From positions 6,882,001 through 6,946,000 of the forward strand of contig CAJFCV020000004.1 of the NCBI GenBank assembly GCA_904066235.2: a stretch of DNA of 64,000 bases. Direction: 5' to 3'. Position 1 is the first letter of the stretch. Each line of letters opens with the position of its first letter. Under the pieces are notes generated by a model. That model was given only the letters and a program-made list of their open reading frames with translations, was not told where the DNA came from and did no database searches. The stretch comes from Bursaphelenchus xylophilus. Its lineage: Eukaryota > Nematoda > Chromadorea > Rhabditida > Aphelenchoididae. The translations under genes and the position numbers were made by a program. This document shows, in pieces, positions 36,476 through 48,169 of this stretch.

Positions 36476-38701
36476 ATGGCTGAAGTAAAGTTTGTGCCAT
36501 TCAAGTTGTTCATTGACCCTGCCTTTTGGTCTGAAATAAATCGAAGAAGACTGGACGAATGGCAATTGGAATGTCCGGAGCTTCCGATAAAGGCTGGATT
36601 CGATTTCAGTAGGTAATTCTTGAAGTAAAGAATTGTTGTAGCGTCCAAGAAAGGTAGCAGTTGCCCACTGTCAATCTCATTTGATGCTTTGAATGGCCGA
36701 AAAGATGTGGACACTTTGGCGATTGGAAAGTTCAAGTTGTTCGGCACTTTGAAAGACTTTCAGAATCTCGACAGGAAAGCTCTGAGTTCGGAATTGAGAG
36801 ATAAAGTAAGCCGACTGCTTCTGTATAATTTCTACTTTTTTAGTTATGGGATAATGTCAGGAATTTCAAAACCTCTGAACTCTCACCGTTCTATGTTGCT
36901 GCTTTTGCCGTAAGTTGTAATCGGAGAGATTGATTTTGTTGTCTAGGATCTGAAGCAGTATTTGTATTATTATATCCTCTGTGCTCCTGCGTTGGCTTTC
37001 CCAGCAGCACTGAAGAGGTCATCTACAACTGAGAGTCCCGAAGCCCACGTCCACGCTAAGGCTTGGCAATATTTCAAAGATACTGCACAAACCGCGTCTT
37101 TGCTACTTGAGAATTCTTCTTCGATTATTCCGTTAGAGAAGTTAAAGGAAGTCAATGGCCCGGTTACTGTAGTATTTCTGAATCCGACTTCTGTCCCGGA
37201 ACATCTCGGTTGGACAGCGAGAAACTTGTTGGCATTGATTGCGTATTCAAGGTTAGAAAACCCGATTCTATTATGACATTACATTTTTTAGACCCGATTG
37301 GACAAATATCAAGCTATTAGCGCTAAGGAATACGGTAGAATCGTCGTTCTTGGTCGATATAAGTTGGTCTAAGCCTGACTTAAAAACTGCTCCAGAAACC
37401 GTTGGGTGGCAAAAACCGGAGCTTATATCACTGAAGAATGTCTTTGATCCTGTTAAGTATGTTTTTAACCAAATAATTCTTTTATTGTAGGCTGATGGAG
37501 AGTGCCGTTGACATGAATCTTAAACTGGTACGTTGGCGGTTAGTTCCTGAACTCAAGTTGAGTAATCTAACCGATCTTAAAGTCCTCATAGTGGGAAGTG
37601 GAACACTCGGGTGTAATTTAGCTAGAAACTTCCTCGGGTGGGGAGTAAAACACTTCACATTCATCGATAACTCGGTTGTTTCGTTTAATAATCCAGTCAG
37701 GTAAGGCAATTTTCAATTTTCATTTGTTGTTTAGACAATCTCTATTCACTTTCGAAGATGCCAAACAAGGAAACAAATCAAAATCACTAACTGCCGCCGA
37801 GTCGTTAAAGAAGATTTATCCGAGTGTTTATGCCGAAGGATTGGAGATGAAGATTCCAATGCCTTCGCATCCCATTTCTGAAAAAGGTCGGCTCATATAC
37901 AAATCTGAATGACGAACATATTTTTTAGAACGAGAGGGAGTCAAGAAAACAGTTAGTGAGCTATGCTCACTGATCAGAGAACATGACGTGGTATTCTTGG
38001 TAATGGATAGTCGGGAGTCGAGATGGCTACCAACACTCCTCTGCACTCATTTTGGAAAAGTACGAATATAACGACAAGTTGACTGATTCGATTTTATTTT
38101 GGAATTAATATTTTTTGTTTAGCTTGCGGTTACGGTAGCCTTAGGGTTTGACTCGTTTATGGTGATGAGACATGGAGTGCGTACTGCGAAACATACCAAA
38201 ATAACCGAGGAGTCCGAAGTCCCGGGCTCCGAATTGGGATGCTACTTTTGCAGTGACGTCACTGCTCCAGGAAACTCGATGGAAGATCGAACTCTCGATC
38301 AGAATTGCACCATAACGAGAGCTGGGATCTCGGGAATTGCTTCCGGAATGGCCGTGGAACTGGTCGCTTCTCTAACCCAGCATGACCTCGGAGCAGGAGC
38401 TCCAGCTCTGAAGATGTCAGTAGATCACAACTCAACTGTCCTCGGAGGTACCCCTCATCAGATCCGCGGGTTTATGTCCACATTCCACTTCATGACGCCC
38501 ACTGTTCGCCGTTTCGACCGGTGCACTGCCTGTGGCGACAACATCCAGAACGAGTTTGCAGCCAACGGGTTTGACTTCCTGGAGAAGGTATTCAATGACA
38601 GTTCCCATCTTGAGAACATTTCCGGCCTGAGAGAACTTCAGGAATCGGTGGATAAGGTCTCCATTGATGACATTGACCTTTCTTGTACAGACTCTGAATA
38701 A
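36476..38701 (+). CDS. atg-7: autophagy E1-like enzyme ATG7
   Basis: E1-like enzyme that activates ATG8/LGG and ATG12 for autophagosome growth. The N-terminal domain (VKFVPFKLFIDPAFWSEINRRRLDEW) is family-typical; GWQKPELISLKNVFDP and ESAVDMNLKLVRWRLVPEL lead into the nucleotide-binding core VLIVGSGTLGCNLARNFLGWGV and FIDNSVVSFNNPVRQSLF. The catalytic Cys is in TLDQNCTITRAG (human TLDQQCTVSRPG). The C-terminal region has HDLGAGAPAL, PHQIRGF and a CTACGDNI motif. About ten exons with very short introns. An acceptor abuts ATG 36476. The tail ends in acidic residues. It is convergent with the sFRP gene, stops 54 bases apart. Confidence 0.95.
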
Positions 38702-38728
38702 TTTACAATGCCATAACGGGTTTTTCAT

Positions 38729-38744
38729 ATTAAATAAGTTTATT
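38729..38744. terminator. overlapping convergent poly(A) signals
   Basis: ATTAAA for atg-7 (+) lies at 38729-38734. AATAAA for the minus-strand sFRP gene lies at 38739-38744 (TTTATT on +). Stop codons are at 38701 and 38755, so the two 3' ends necessarily overlap or nearly touch. Confidence 0.6.
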
Positions 38745-38754
38745 GAAAGCTGTC

Positions 38755-40056
38755 TCAATATCCGTTTCTACTCCGTTTCATCGCACTTTCTCTGATCTCC
38801 CGTCCCAAAGAATTACAATCGACCTTGTTGAATTTCTTTATCGCGTTTTTGAACACCTGAAAGTATCATATTTTTGGTCGTTCTAACATGATTCCTACCT
38901 TATCTTGTTGCCATGGTAAGAGTAATCGGGCCTTGAGGATGTTATTCATCTTGTTGTCAGTCATGATAAGATAATTTTGTGGTCCTTTCCTCACTTTCTG
39001 TGGGCAATGACATTGGTTTACCTTCCCATTCTGATCAGTTACTTGGATAATATCACTCGGTCTCAAGAATTTGTGGTTATCCTGCGCTTCTTTATCTTTT
39101 TTTGCTGCTAATCGAGGCTTAAAGACGCGCTGGACTCGATGGATCTTGAACAGCGTTCCATTCAGTACACTTAACTTGGCTTTGAAGACTGTAACGAATA
39201 ATGTCTGATGGAAAGATTATTTCCTACCAGTGTTGGAACTGCAGAAGTTGTCTAACAGATTCTCGAAGGTGGGGATCTGCACACAACTAGCACATTCTCT
39301 CTTGGATTCTGAAGCGAGGGCGCGTTGAGAGGTGGTGGTTGAAGGGGAGTTAGTAGTGGTAGTTGTATTCGGACTAACGGGAGGTAACACAGCAGCCAAC
39401 GTACGTGAGTGTTTGATCTCTTCCGATGCCTGCGGTTTAATACACATGTCATTGTCCTCGGGGAACTTGGAACATCTCATCATCTCGGGCCAATCGAATC
39501 CATATTGTTTCATTCGAGGCTCACAACCCTGAGGCGATATTTTTGGGATGATGGGAACTTACTTGTTTCACCTTTTCACACAAAGATTTACAGGGATAAA
39601 TGATTTTATCCACCTCGGAAAGACATACAGGCGCAAATAAAGAGCATAGAAACAACTTAAAACATAGATTACAGTATTTGAAAAGGAAATTACAGTACAG
39701 TTATTAGGTAAGCTTACTTTTGTCTCAGGATGGCAATGTAATCTGAGCAAACTATTCCACGCATCACTTTGCTGGATGGCTTCTTCTACTGTATCGTGTT
39801 CCAGAAGTGTCGGTAATCGCATGGAGTTATACTAAAAGCAATATTTTCATCAATTTTATTTAAATTATTTTTTTTCTACCGTAATCCTATCGCCTACCTG
39901 TATTCCATGACATAAGATAAAATTTGAAGGTATAGGAACACATCTGGGCCCATCCCTAGTCGACTGTCCAAAGGTGGACCAATCCTGCGTCAGATAATGT
40001 GACCGGGCCGTACCCAGTGCCAATCCCACAAGTACTACCACCTCCACAAACTGCAT
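38755..40056 (-). CDS. sfrp-1: secreted frizzled-related protein (Wnt antagonist)
   Basis: Secreted Wnt-binding protein. A signal peptide (MQFVEVVVLVGLALGTARS) starts at ATG 40056. A cysteine-rich frizzled domain follows: CVPIPSNFILCHGIQ, MRLPTLLEHDTVEEA, LHCHPETKLFLCSLFAPVC, IYPCKSLCEKVKQGCEP, YGFDWPEMMRCSKFP. A Thr/Ser/Pro linker (NTTTTTNSPSTTTSQ) then leads to a netrin-like NTR domain (CVQIPTFENLLDNFC, KFLRPSDIIQVTDQNG, CHCPQ, NYLIMTDNK, LLLPWQQDK). Domain order CRD-NTR defines sFRP and excludes Frizzled receptors, which would have seven membrane helices. About six exons. Assigned to sfrp-1, the single worm sFRP I know. Confidence 0.92.
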
Positions 40057-41559
40057 CTTGGAGTGATCCGAGGCAAGAGACAGACAGGCAGAGGAGTCCC
40101 AACTTATTGAAATCGGATCCGATTCGACTACCGGTAACTCGATATAAGGCTCTGAACGGCCAAGTGTTCACCCCCCGGCCGGTGATGGATAAGGCCCAGT
40201 GCACTCGGACATTATGATCCCCGGATCTATCATCTTCTATCTGGTCCTGACATCTCCCGTCAAGCGCGGCGTCTCTTTGATGATTCCGCCGCTCTTTCTC
40301 TGGAGGGTTGGGCGCCTCCAGAAACAAATTCATCTCGCTCAATTTTTGGCCCAAATGTTGGGTCGCGGCACTTACATTCCGACGCAATTTCATTACTGGT
40401 ACAAATAGGCTTCTGCAACTTGGGGGGTACGGTCAAAATACACATTCGTTGAGAACAAAACTCAGCAGATATCCTCGAAGATTACGGTAGAAGAAAAACA
40501 GTGAGAATCATGAATTTCCGACTACTACATGGAACTGGCCCTAATTAACAATAAACTTCAATTCTTTAATTTTCTTGTACCATTTTTACTCCGTTCACCG
40601 GATCAAACGAGGAACTACAGATGTCACTACTGCTAAAAATGTAAACGTAACTGAAATGCCATCTAATTTTGGTGGATGGCTTCGTTTATGTCTCGTTATT
40701 CTGAATTCTTTTCTTTGGAACGGCTCTTTCGACTTGCTCTATCTTCTTCCGAGCAGGTAACAGAGTTATATTGAAAAACTGTCTTGGTTCATTAGCGAAG
40801 GTCAAACAAGTCGCTCTCTGTTCGTTTCCGTCACGTCGGAGGATGGAGAACAAGCCCTGCGGACAAGACTTTTGAAGGAGCGATAGAAGCTCTTCTCTTC
40901 GATATAACATGCTTCAGGTGAAAGTGGATTATCGCTCCATTTCTTTCCGGATATTTGTATTCATAAACTTCCCATAAAAGAAAATTTTTTGGCATAAACT
41001 TTTGGCTTCAGAGAGAACTCGCATTTACTTACATACATAAGAACGTTTATTAAAAACCAGATGTTTTTGTAAGTAAATGATTCTTATGTGATTTACAAAT
41101 TACTTAGAGATGATTCTTATTTTCGACGCTCGGGGAATTTACTAATAAGTTATTTTACTTGAACCTAGGCTGAATTAGGTTCTTTGACTTGTGCTGCTCT
41201 GAAAAACTTATTGTTAGAATCTCTAAGTTTGCCCAAACGTACAAAAACACAAAAGCTCTTTACGCTAAACGTCACCTTTTCACCGATGATACAGTTCTGT
41301 GCTGTGAGTCAAGTCTGCCCTTTTATTTTCTAAATAAAAGCGCTAGAATTTGATATTATTGTTTTTGAAATTACATGTGACTATGAATCTAATCCGCTTT
41401 ATCTCTGGTTTCACGCATCAGAGGTTCAGATTATATTACAACCGGCATTAATCTGGAGACTGTTCGTGCGTTATGACCCTTATCTTGTCAAAAATGTTTT
41501 AATTAGCCGCGGCTCAATACTTTTTTGCTTATAATGCGTATGATGTTATTTTTAGACAT
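40057..41559. promoter_or_regulatory. intergenic between divergent sfrp-1 and DENND6
   Basis: About 1.5 kb with 5' regions of both genes. Short frames (up to 72 codons plus, 145 minus) overlap the sfrp-1 5' end and show no domains. One small inverted repeat pairs CATTTACTTAC near 41026 with GTAAGTAAATG near 41070. An acceptor (TTATTTTTAG) lies four bases 5' of the DENND6 ATG. Confidence 0.45.
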
Positions 41560-43564
41560 ATGAGTGCAAATGGCTCAACAAAAGAATCAGAAGTAACAAA
41601 GGAATACTGTTTTTCTCCAGACCATTTTGGCAATCAGCCTCTGAATGATTGGATTTATGCCATCTGTGTAGTTACATTCGACCTTGAACTTGGTCAAGTT
41701 ATCGAGGTAAGTAGCTGTCGTCTTGGATTTATGAAGTTTCAGTCAACGTATCCGAGGAATGTATTTCTATCAGAAACAACCAAGTCAAATATCTGTTATT
41801 TATCGTTTCCTGATTCAAATGCAACCTCATCTCAGGATACTTCATACCATTTTCGAGTAAAGAGCGGTGAAATTGAGTTGACAGAAGGATTGAAAGCCTT
41901 TTCCGACCTTGCCCCCATCTCCATAAGGCCATGTGAGCAGTTTCTTTTTGGATTTGTTCACTTTCGACAGCAAAAAAATGCAAACTTGGCCAGAGGTTAC
42001 TACCAAAAGGTAATTTAAATTTATATAATTATGGAATCTGAATTTAGAGCGTCGTCATTCTCACCCATCTTCCACTCTTTACACTGTTTAATCACTTAGT
42101 GGATAGTGTAGCCATACCTTTCTTCGAATCGGGAGACGCGATCTTGGAAGCAGGTTTGTACCTAAAACCTGGAAAAACGAATATTTAGCAGCTCACCATG
42201 TTCGCGAATGGTCTCAGCCGATTCCGGGACAACTCCTGTTGTTGCCATGGATGGGAAATATCATTCAATGCCGGATTCCTTCCAAATCTGACATCCCTCA
42301 AGGGCATTTCACATTTGAGGCTAAAGTACGATCCTTGGCTTGTTGTTTTATCTAATTTTAGAATTGTTTGGATCCGTCGTGCGTTACATTGCCTTTGGTT
42401 CACGAAACTAACTTCTACGAGAGCACCAAATGTATTGTTGCTCATCTCCAAACTTTTTGGGAGTTGGTTTTGATATCAGAAGTAGGTGAAATGTCACTGA
42501 AAACTATTTTCTAGCCTTTGATTGTACTTGCATCAAGTCCGAGTGTATGCTCAAAGTTAGTTCAAAGTCTGGTCACTTTAATTTGGCCTTTGGAGTTCGG
42601 AGGAGACTATCGTCCATTGTTTACTATCCATGATTCTGATTTCAATCAGATTACTTCTGCGGTTCCAATGTAAGCTTTTCTGCTTCTCTGGAATTTGTTT
42701 CTTTAGTCCAAATATGATTCTCGGCGTTACAAATCCATTTTTCTCGAAGGCCCTCACCCATTGGCCGCATTTCCTGAGGGTCGGAGATGGATCCGCTGAT
42801 CAAACATTGAGCATGGAACGGCTCTTTAAGAAGCTTTCGGAAGGAAAGAATCTCGACAGTAGACCGGGCCTTTACAGTGCTTACAAACCCTTCTTAAGTA
42901 CGGATAAATCATTATTGAAGAAGCTTTTGAACCTTGGAAATAGACCTGATGTGGTCCAAACAGCTATATTACGAAGGCATTTCTTGGAGCTAACTCAAAG
43001 TTTTATGATTCCATTGGAAAGGTAATTATAATTCTTCTAAATATATTGACTGTTTGAATTTATAATTTTCGATATTATTCTAGGTATTTGTCCAGTCTAA
43101 TGCCTCTTAAGAAGCATATCAACCCTTTTAAACCAATACCACAGATGAAAGTATTCGAATTGGACGAGTTTTTCCTCAGTTTGAAGAAGAATGGACCTCT
43201 TTTGACTTGCGGAGTAAAGGGAGATTGGTGTGGGCTCTACAGAAGATTCATCCGGTCTCCAAATTTTGAATCCTGGCTTCAGATGAGACTTAAAGATGTA
43301 GAACAACAACTTTCGACCATTCATCTGGATGTTCTCTGTTCGGCGGATCTTTCGGTTGAAGCTCTTCAAGATCGGAAACAAGTGGAGATTGTAGATTTGG
43401 TATTAAAATTGAATGAGAAGTTGGGTGTTTTGGATGAGAATAATGATACGGAGAAGAGACTGCGACTCCAGACTCAACTCAATAATGTAATGAATGCTGT
43501 GGACGAAGATCTAAAGCAAGTTCTCCTTTCCAATGTCAATATAAAAGCTTTTCGCAGTATTTGA
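41560..43564 (+). CDS. dennd-6: DENN domain protein 6 (Rab exchange factor)
   Basis: DENND6A/B (FAM116) act as guanine-nucleotide exchange factors for Rab14 in endosome recycling. The start region WIYAICVVTFDLELGQVIE, then YPRNVFLSE, NICYLSFPDS and YHFRV, is typical of the upstream DENN module. FLFGFVHFRQ, SVVILTHLPLFTLF and PFFESGD follow. LIVLASSPSVCSKLVQSLVTLIWPLEFGGDYRP (about 42510-42610) is the central DENN core, and GVTNPFFSKALTHWPH is diagnostic. The C-terminus is helical and charged. About eight exons. ATG 41560 follows an acceptor by four bases. The symbol is descriptive; the worm gene name is not recalled. Confidence 0.88.
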
Positions 43565-44033
43565 TGGTTATTTTAAGGTAGATTATTGTCACTATTATAG
43601 TAGCTCTGTACAGTATCCTCTTTTATTACGTGCTAAGTCTCTACTTACGAGGTTTTCTTGTTATTTTATCTCTTAAACATTTCGGAATCTTAACATCTCT
43701 TTTTTCATTATTTGGCGGGTCTCATAGGGTCAGTAAAAGTCAAGATATTACTTATTTATGTTGTGCTGATCCTTTAATCCGATATCCAAACGTATTACCC
43801 ATAGGGTGAATTTGGTAGATTTTAAAGGCGTATTAATACAATAAATACGAAGTATTATCTACGTTTTCGAAGAATTTTAAAGATTGCGCAATCAGTTATA
43901 AAAAGTAGAGTAGGCACCGTGCGGTGAAAATGGCTCGAGTGCAAAGTGTGGATATCAGTTTCCGATTACGATAATTTTCAACAAATTTATGAACATCCCT
44001 ATCTAACTACAAATAATCTTTACTGATCTCCAT
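43565..44033. other. convergent intergenic region
   Basis: Between the 3' ends of DENND6 (+) and the SLC17-like gene (-). AT-rich, no coding frame; possible poly(A) signal AATAAA near 43840. Nothing else seen. Confidence 0.5.
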
Positions 44034-46012
44034 TTAAATTATGGATTCCTGAAGTTCATTCAGCGGTTGTTTCGCCTCAATTACATCCATCTCTGATGCC
44101 TTTGGAACCGCCCAATTTTGCGCTTCCCCTGAGGCCATGGTTCCGAAAATAAACCCTGACGAAATGATCAGAAGACTGATGATTAACATAATCGTTTGCC
44201 ACTCTTCCGGTGTCCCATCAACTCGGAACATATCCACAATCCATGGACAGGCGATCATGCCGAATGAACCAACCAACATTGACATCGATGTAAGTGTTCC
44301 CGTGTGCAATGGAGCCAGTGAGAGAAGAGAGGTAAAGAAGCCAGAAGTCGCTGGCCCTAAGGCCAATCCCATCATAATGTAGAGCGCGCCGACCAGCTTC
44401 ACTTTTTCGCAATCCATATTATATCTGACGATCAGCATCACTATACCGACCAGAATGCAAGCTGAAGATGTATCATAGGTAATGGAATCGATGTTATATA
44501 CTTACAAAAGGACTGGGATACCCTTACACTGGTCGTTTGTGATATTTTACCTCGGATCTTGAGGTGGTCAATAAAAACTCCCCATAAAATCTTGGTCAGC
44601 ATCTGGCCGAGATGCGGAAGAGCACTGTAAATTCCATTCTAAAGTGTTTTAGAGACAATCGCCCAACGTATTCCACTTACATCCATCGTTTTCAAATAAT
44701 AGACCTCCTTAAAGAAGGATGGAGTGTACGAAGCAATGAACATCAAAAAAACGTGGAAACAAAAACTACTGTAGAGACAGGCGAGCAAGGGGACGGAGGT
44801 GAACATCTCTCTCCAGGGCTGCTTTATCTTCGCATGACCTTTGACTTGACGATGATCAGCGATATTCTCGACGAGATAGGCTTTCTCCGTACGGGAGATT
44901 ACTTTCGATTTCTGAGGCGAATCTTTTCCCGTTAATAAGAATATTACGCACCAGAGGATTCCCATTAATCCTGAAAAAATTTAATAAAAAATCTTAAGAC
45001 ATTTTTAGTCAAGATTACAGTAGCTGATGTTCCTACCACACAAATAAAAGACCCCCGGCCATTTAACGGAGGAATCGCAGAAAGCCGCTGATATCGGGAC
45101 ACCAACAATCCCAGCGATCTGAAAGCCGGATGTAAACAAAGAACCGGCCTGAGAGAGCTCGTTCCGAGGTACCCATCGACTGATTATCCAATTGGCCGTA
45201 GGCAAGACGAACCCATCTCCAATCCCGTAGATAAAACGAGCAATGAAAACTCCAATAAAACCAAAAAATTCGGTTATAAATGGGATGGAGAATGTGGAGA
45301 TAGACATGATCAAAACAGCAAGGAAGAGGGCATTTCGAGGAGAAAATCGGTCGGAAATATAGCCAGCAGGGATATTGCTGAGCATACAGCCCCAGAAGGA
45401 ACTGGAAAATAGGAGATTCTGCATTCGGGGAGACCACAAAAGTTCGCCCTGAAAGGTCATCATTTTTGAAATTTGATTTAAATAATCTTGTGGGCGACAT
45501 CTCGTAAAATCTTAAAAATGAGGCTATTTTGCTTCTTCTAATTTAATAACAAGTCGTTATACTTGGAAGATCATCACCCCTTACGCCATAATTATTTGCG
45601 GGTATGCCATCAGATGTGGTTTGGTTTACAAAACATCGATTTACATGATTATGCTTCTTGTAATCGACGTTCTGATGCTGTATCATAGTTACTGCAGTTG
45701 AGTTTACCATACATGTCATGGTCATGCCTAATCATAAATGGAAAATTAAAGTTCAAATATTCGAAGTTTGAATATTCAAAACTACCTACCCAGATTTGTC
45801 CTCTGATAGGAAGTAATCGCCCATCCCAGCATCAAAAGTAACACTAAGTGCATTCGATGTGAACATGGGTGGAAGAATGCTAGAAAAAATGCATGAAAAC
45901 AAAGACTATAAATACCTTCATACTACTATAATATAAAAGGTAGTAACGGCTGACATTAATCGAAAAGTGGTTACAATTAAAAGTATGACTTACCATTGCT
46001 TCTGGAAGTCAT
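44034..46012 (-). CDS. SLC17-type anion transporter (major facilitator superfamily)
   Basis: Twelve-helix membrane carrier of the sialin/phosphate/vesicular glutamate transporter family; substrate cannot be told. From ATG 46012: MTSRSN, then SHRMHLVLLLMLGWAITSYQ and RTNLGMTMTCMVN, typical of SLC17. A long loop with several N-glycosylation sites (NSTA, NQTT) follows. Then WSPRMQNLLFSSSFWG, IPAGYISDRFSPRNALF (MFS signature), RFIYGIGDGFVLPTANWIIS and WGVFIDHLKIR. The last exon has LVGALYIMMGLALGPATSGF and the tail ELQESII. The first intron-rich part (45460-46012) has several small exons; their junctions are less certain. A short cytosolic C-terminus is normal. Confidence 0.82.
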
Positions 46013-46421
46013 TTTCTTCAAACAAGTTTAATGTAACAACCTAGAGAAAGTGGTAAGGAAGGGTGTGCACAAATAACGAATGAGAGAGGCCGAGTGTGGT
46101 ACTACTATTTACCGCACTCTTTTACATTATTGGCTTTACAATTGTTAAATTATAATTCGAGCTGTAAACAAAACGCGAATCCTTTGAAATAATTTTAAGA
46201 TGCAAGGTGATCCACTGAAAGTGCTTCCTGTAGAATAGTAAACTTGATCGTGGGAAAGCAAGAAACTTTATTCAATTCGAATGATAATATACGAAAAAAT
46301 GATATAATTCCCACTTTTTTGTAGCGCAAAGAAAATAAATTGATAAGGAAGGGCAATCAATCGAGTAATCAATCATCAAGTAACACATCGACAGTATAAA
46401 TTGTGAGTTTTAGAGCGACGA

Positions 46422-46449
46422 ACCCTGTAATATCACGATTTTACAGGGT
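46422..46449. repeat. 9-base inverted repeat ACCCTGTAA/TTACAGGGT
   Basis: 46422-46430 and 46441-46449 are perfect reverse complements with ten bases between. The right arm coincides with the mariner-like end, so the left arm may be the end of a second, head-to-head copy. Confidence 0.7.
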
Positions 46450-46830
46450 GTCACAAAAAAAACGCAACTCGTATTTATGGCTAGACGTCATTTAGCAACT
46501 CATGTTTAACAGCAGTCACCATAAATATCAGTAACAAAAATCTCCAAATGTGACTTACGATTAGATTTTGTGCACAGAGCCGCAACTTTTTTTGGGGAAA
46601 TCGGTCGAGTTCTTGGCTCAGCGGTCACTTAGCGGCCACAAACATGTGTTGGCTCCAATCGAAAAAAAATATAGTCAATCGGATTAAGATCCGGCGAGTA
46701 GGCAGAATTTTGACCCCTTGATCCACGTCAAGCATGGATTTCTTGTTGCTGGCACAAAGTCTGTCCAGGCGGATTTTACCGTTTTCAACGTAAAATCCGT
46801 CTCATTAGTGTTTTATCAACATAATTTTTA
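46444..46830 (-). mobile_element. decayed mariner/Tc1-superfamily transposase remnant
   Basis: The minus strand, read across frameshifts and stops, shows TDFVPA (about 46764) resembling the D-S-A-P-A motif around the second catalytic Asp. It also shows QNSAYSPDLNPIDYIFF (about 46715-46665), the third-Asp signature of mariner transposases. PKKVAALC follows near 46585. At 46444 the sequence CAGGGTGTCACAAAAAAAACGC, preceded by TA, looks like the terminal repeat at the element's 3' end. The other end was not found. Stops, frameshifts and shortened spacing mean it is inactive. Confidence 0.65.
46770..46799. repeat. hairpin: CGGATTTTAC/GTAAAATCCG
   Basis: Perfect 10-base arms around a 10-base loop inside the mariner remnant. 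It is not expected in a coding transposase and may be a later rearrangement. Confidence 0.7.
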
Positions 46831-47217
46831 TAAATAATGGGGCTTATCATCCGTTTGTTCAGTAAAAAGTTGGACAGACCTTCTTACAGCAAAACGTCAT
46901 CAAAAAATCTGAAACCGTAATCTTTCGTTCATTCAGTTTTTGGTCTACTCTTTTAGTGTTTTATGGAATGAAAGTTAACGAAGTCGGGTAACAATTGATG
47001 ATTGATGTATGTGGAAATGCTTACGAGTATCATAGCTTGTATCAAATTTTATGCAATCTTCTGATTTTTTGTAATGTCAGTTATTTTGCTGTGTATTGAA
47101 CACACTTTCTGATTCTTGGCATTATGCAATTTTAAGATTTTTTATTTATATTTTTATTGATGCTTCCGGATCGGATTGGCTTTGGAGTATAATTTTTTTT
47201 TTCAATCATGAGATTTA

Positions 47218-47781
47218 TTATCCAGCGAGCAACTCGGGCATCTGTCTCAGTAATAAATGAATCTGTCTCAGAATTGGTGAGGAGATGATCAACATTGATG
47301 GGGATGCAGATTTCAGAGATCGGAAAAGGAATCTGTGTGCTGGTTGGGATTGCTGAAGGAGATACTGACGTTGATATTGAATATGGAGTACGGAAGTTGA
47401 TGAATCTTCGTTTATTCGACAATCCTGAGAGTGGAAAACGATGGGACAAAAGTGTGAAGGACTTGGATCTTGAAATTCTCTGTGTCAGTCAGGTAAGGGT
47501 TCTTTGTAATGGGTAATCCTTTTTTTAGTTTACTCTTCACGCGGTATTGAAAGGAAATAAGCTCGACTTTCATCGGGCGATGAATCCAACAGAAGCACCA
47601 AAATTTTATGAAAAGTTTTTGAATCAACTCAAGTCCAGTTATAAAATAGATAAGGTCAAGGTAGTAAAAGCTTCGGTTTTTTACATTATTTATTTAGGAT
47701 GGTCGTTTTGGAGCTCATATGAATGTATCCATTGAAAACGATGGCCCTGTCACCATAAATCTGGATTCCAAGGACAAATAA
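47218..47781 (+). CDS. dtd: D-aminoacyl-tRNA deacylase 1
   Basis: Removes D-amino acids (and Gly from tRNA-Ala) wrongly attached to tRNA. The start RFIIQRATRASVSV, then GKGICVLVGI, LMNLRLFDNPESGKRW, the active-site LCVSQFTLHAVLKGNKLDFHRAM and the C-terminal NDGPVTINLDS with the cross-subunit Gly-Pro motif are all present. Length of about 150 residues fits the core enzyme; human DTD1 has an extra tail. Four exons; the first intron is 33 bases and begins right after SEL (GTGAGG...TGCAG). An ATG inside that intron could mislead gene callers. Confidence 0.93.
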
Positions 47782-48169
47782 GCCATCAATCAAATAGGAA
47801 AACAACGTGAGAGTAATAATGCGGGTGTTAAATTTTAAAATATTGCTACTTGAATTAAACATGTTAAAATACTAGAAGGCCATGTTTGTCAATGTTTTCA
47901 TTCATTTTGTTACTTTTTGCCCACGAATGCAACGAACTCTGTTTTCTTTCCTTTTTTGGGAGTCGGCTTTTTCCGTCTTTGCTCTAATTTTAACTTTGGA
48001 ATGTCTCAGCACTTGAATTATGGGGTTGGCTTCTCAATATTATGTGGGATGCATTTTTTGGCGCGTAAATGATTTCTGAGTGTTCGGTGATCACAAGAAT
48101 TTTTGTTCCCTTTTAAAAATTGAAGTCTGATATTTAATTTGGTCTTTTCCAGGCATTACTTAGTTCAGT
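47782..48169. other. spacer DTD to HSD17B10
   Basis: 388 bases, AT-rich, with an acceptor (GGTCTTTTCCAG, ending about 48152) 5' of the next ATG. No coding frame. Confidence 0.45.

Larger units (their letters stand above)
46013..47217. other. intergenic region with transposon debris
   Basis: Upstream of the SLC17-like gene (-) and the DTD gene (+). Contains the mariner remnant at 46444-46830 and two short inverted repeats. Otherwise AT-rich and empty. Confidence 0.5.

Noticed and set aside
40057..40445. Minus-strand frame 5' of sfrp-1 (145 codons)
   Set aside because: It overlaps the sfrp-1 first exon in another frame and lacks any domain; the signal peptide frame is clearly the real one.
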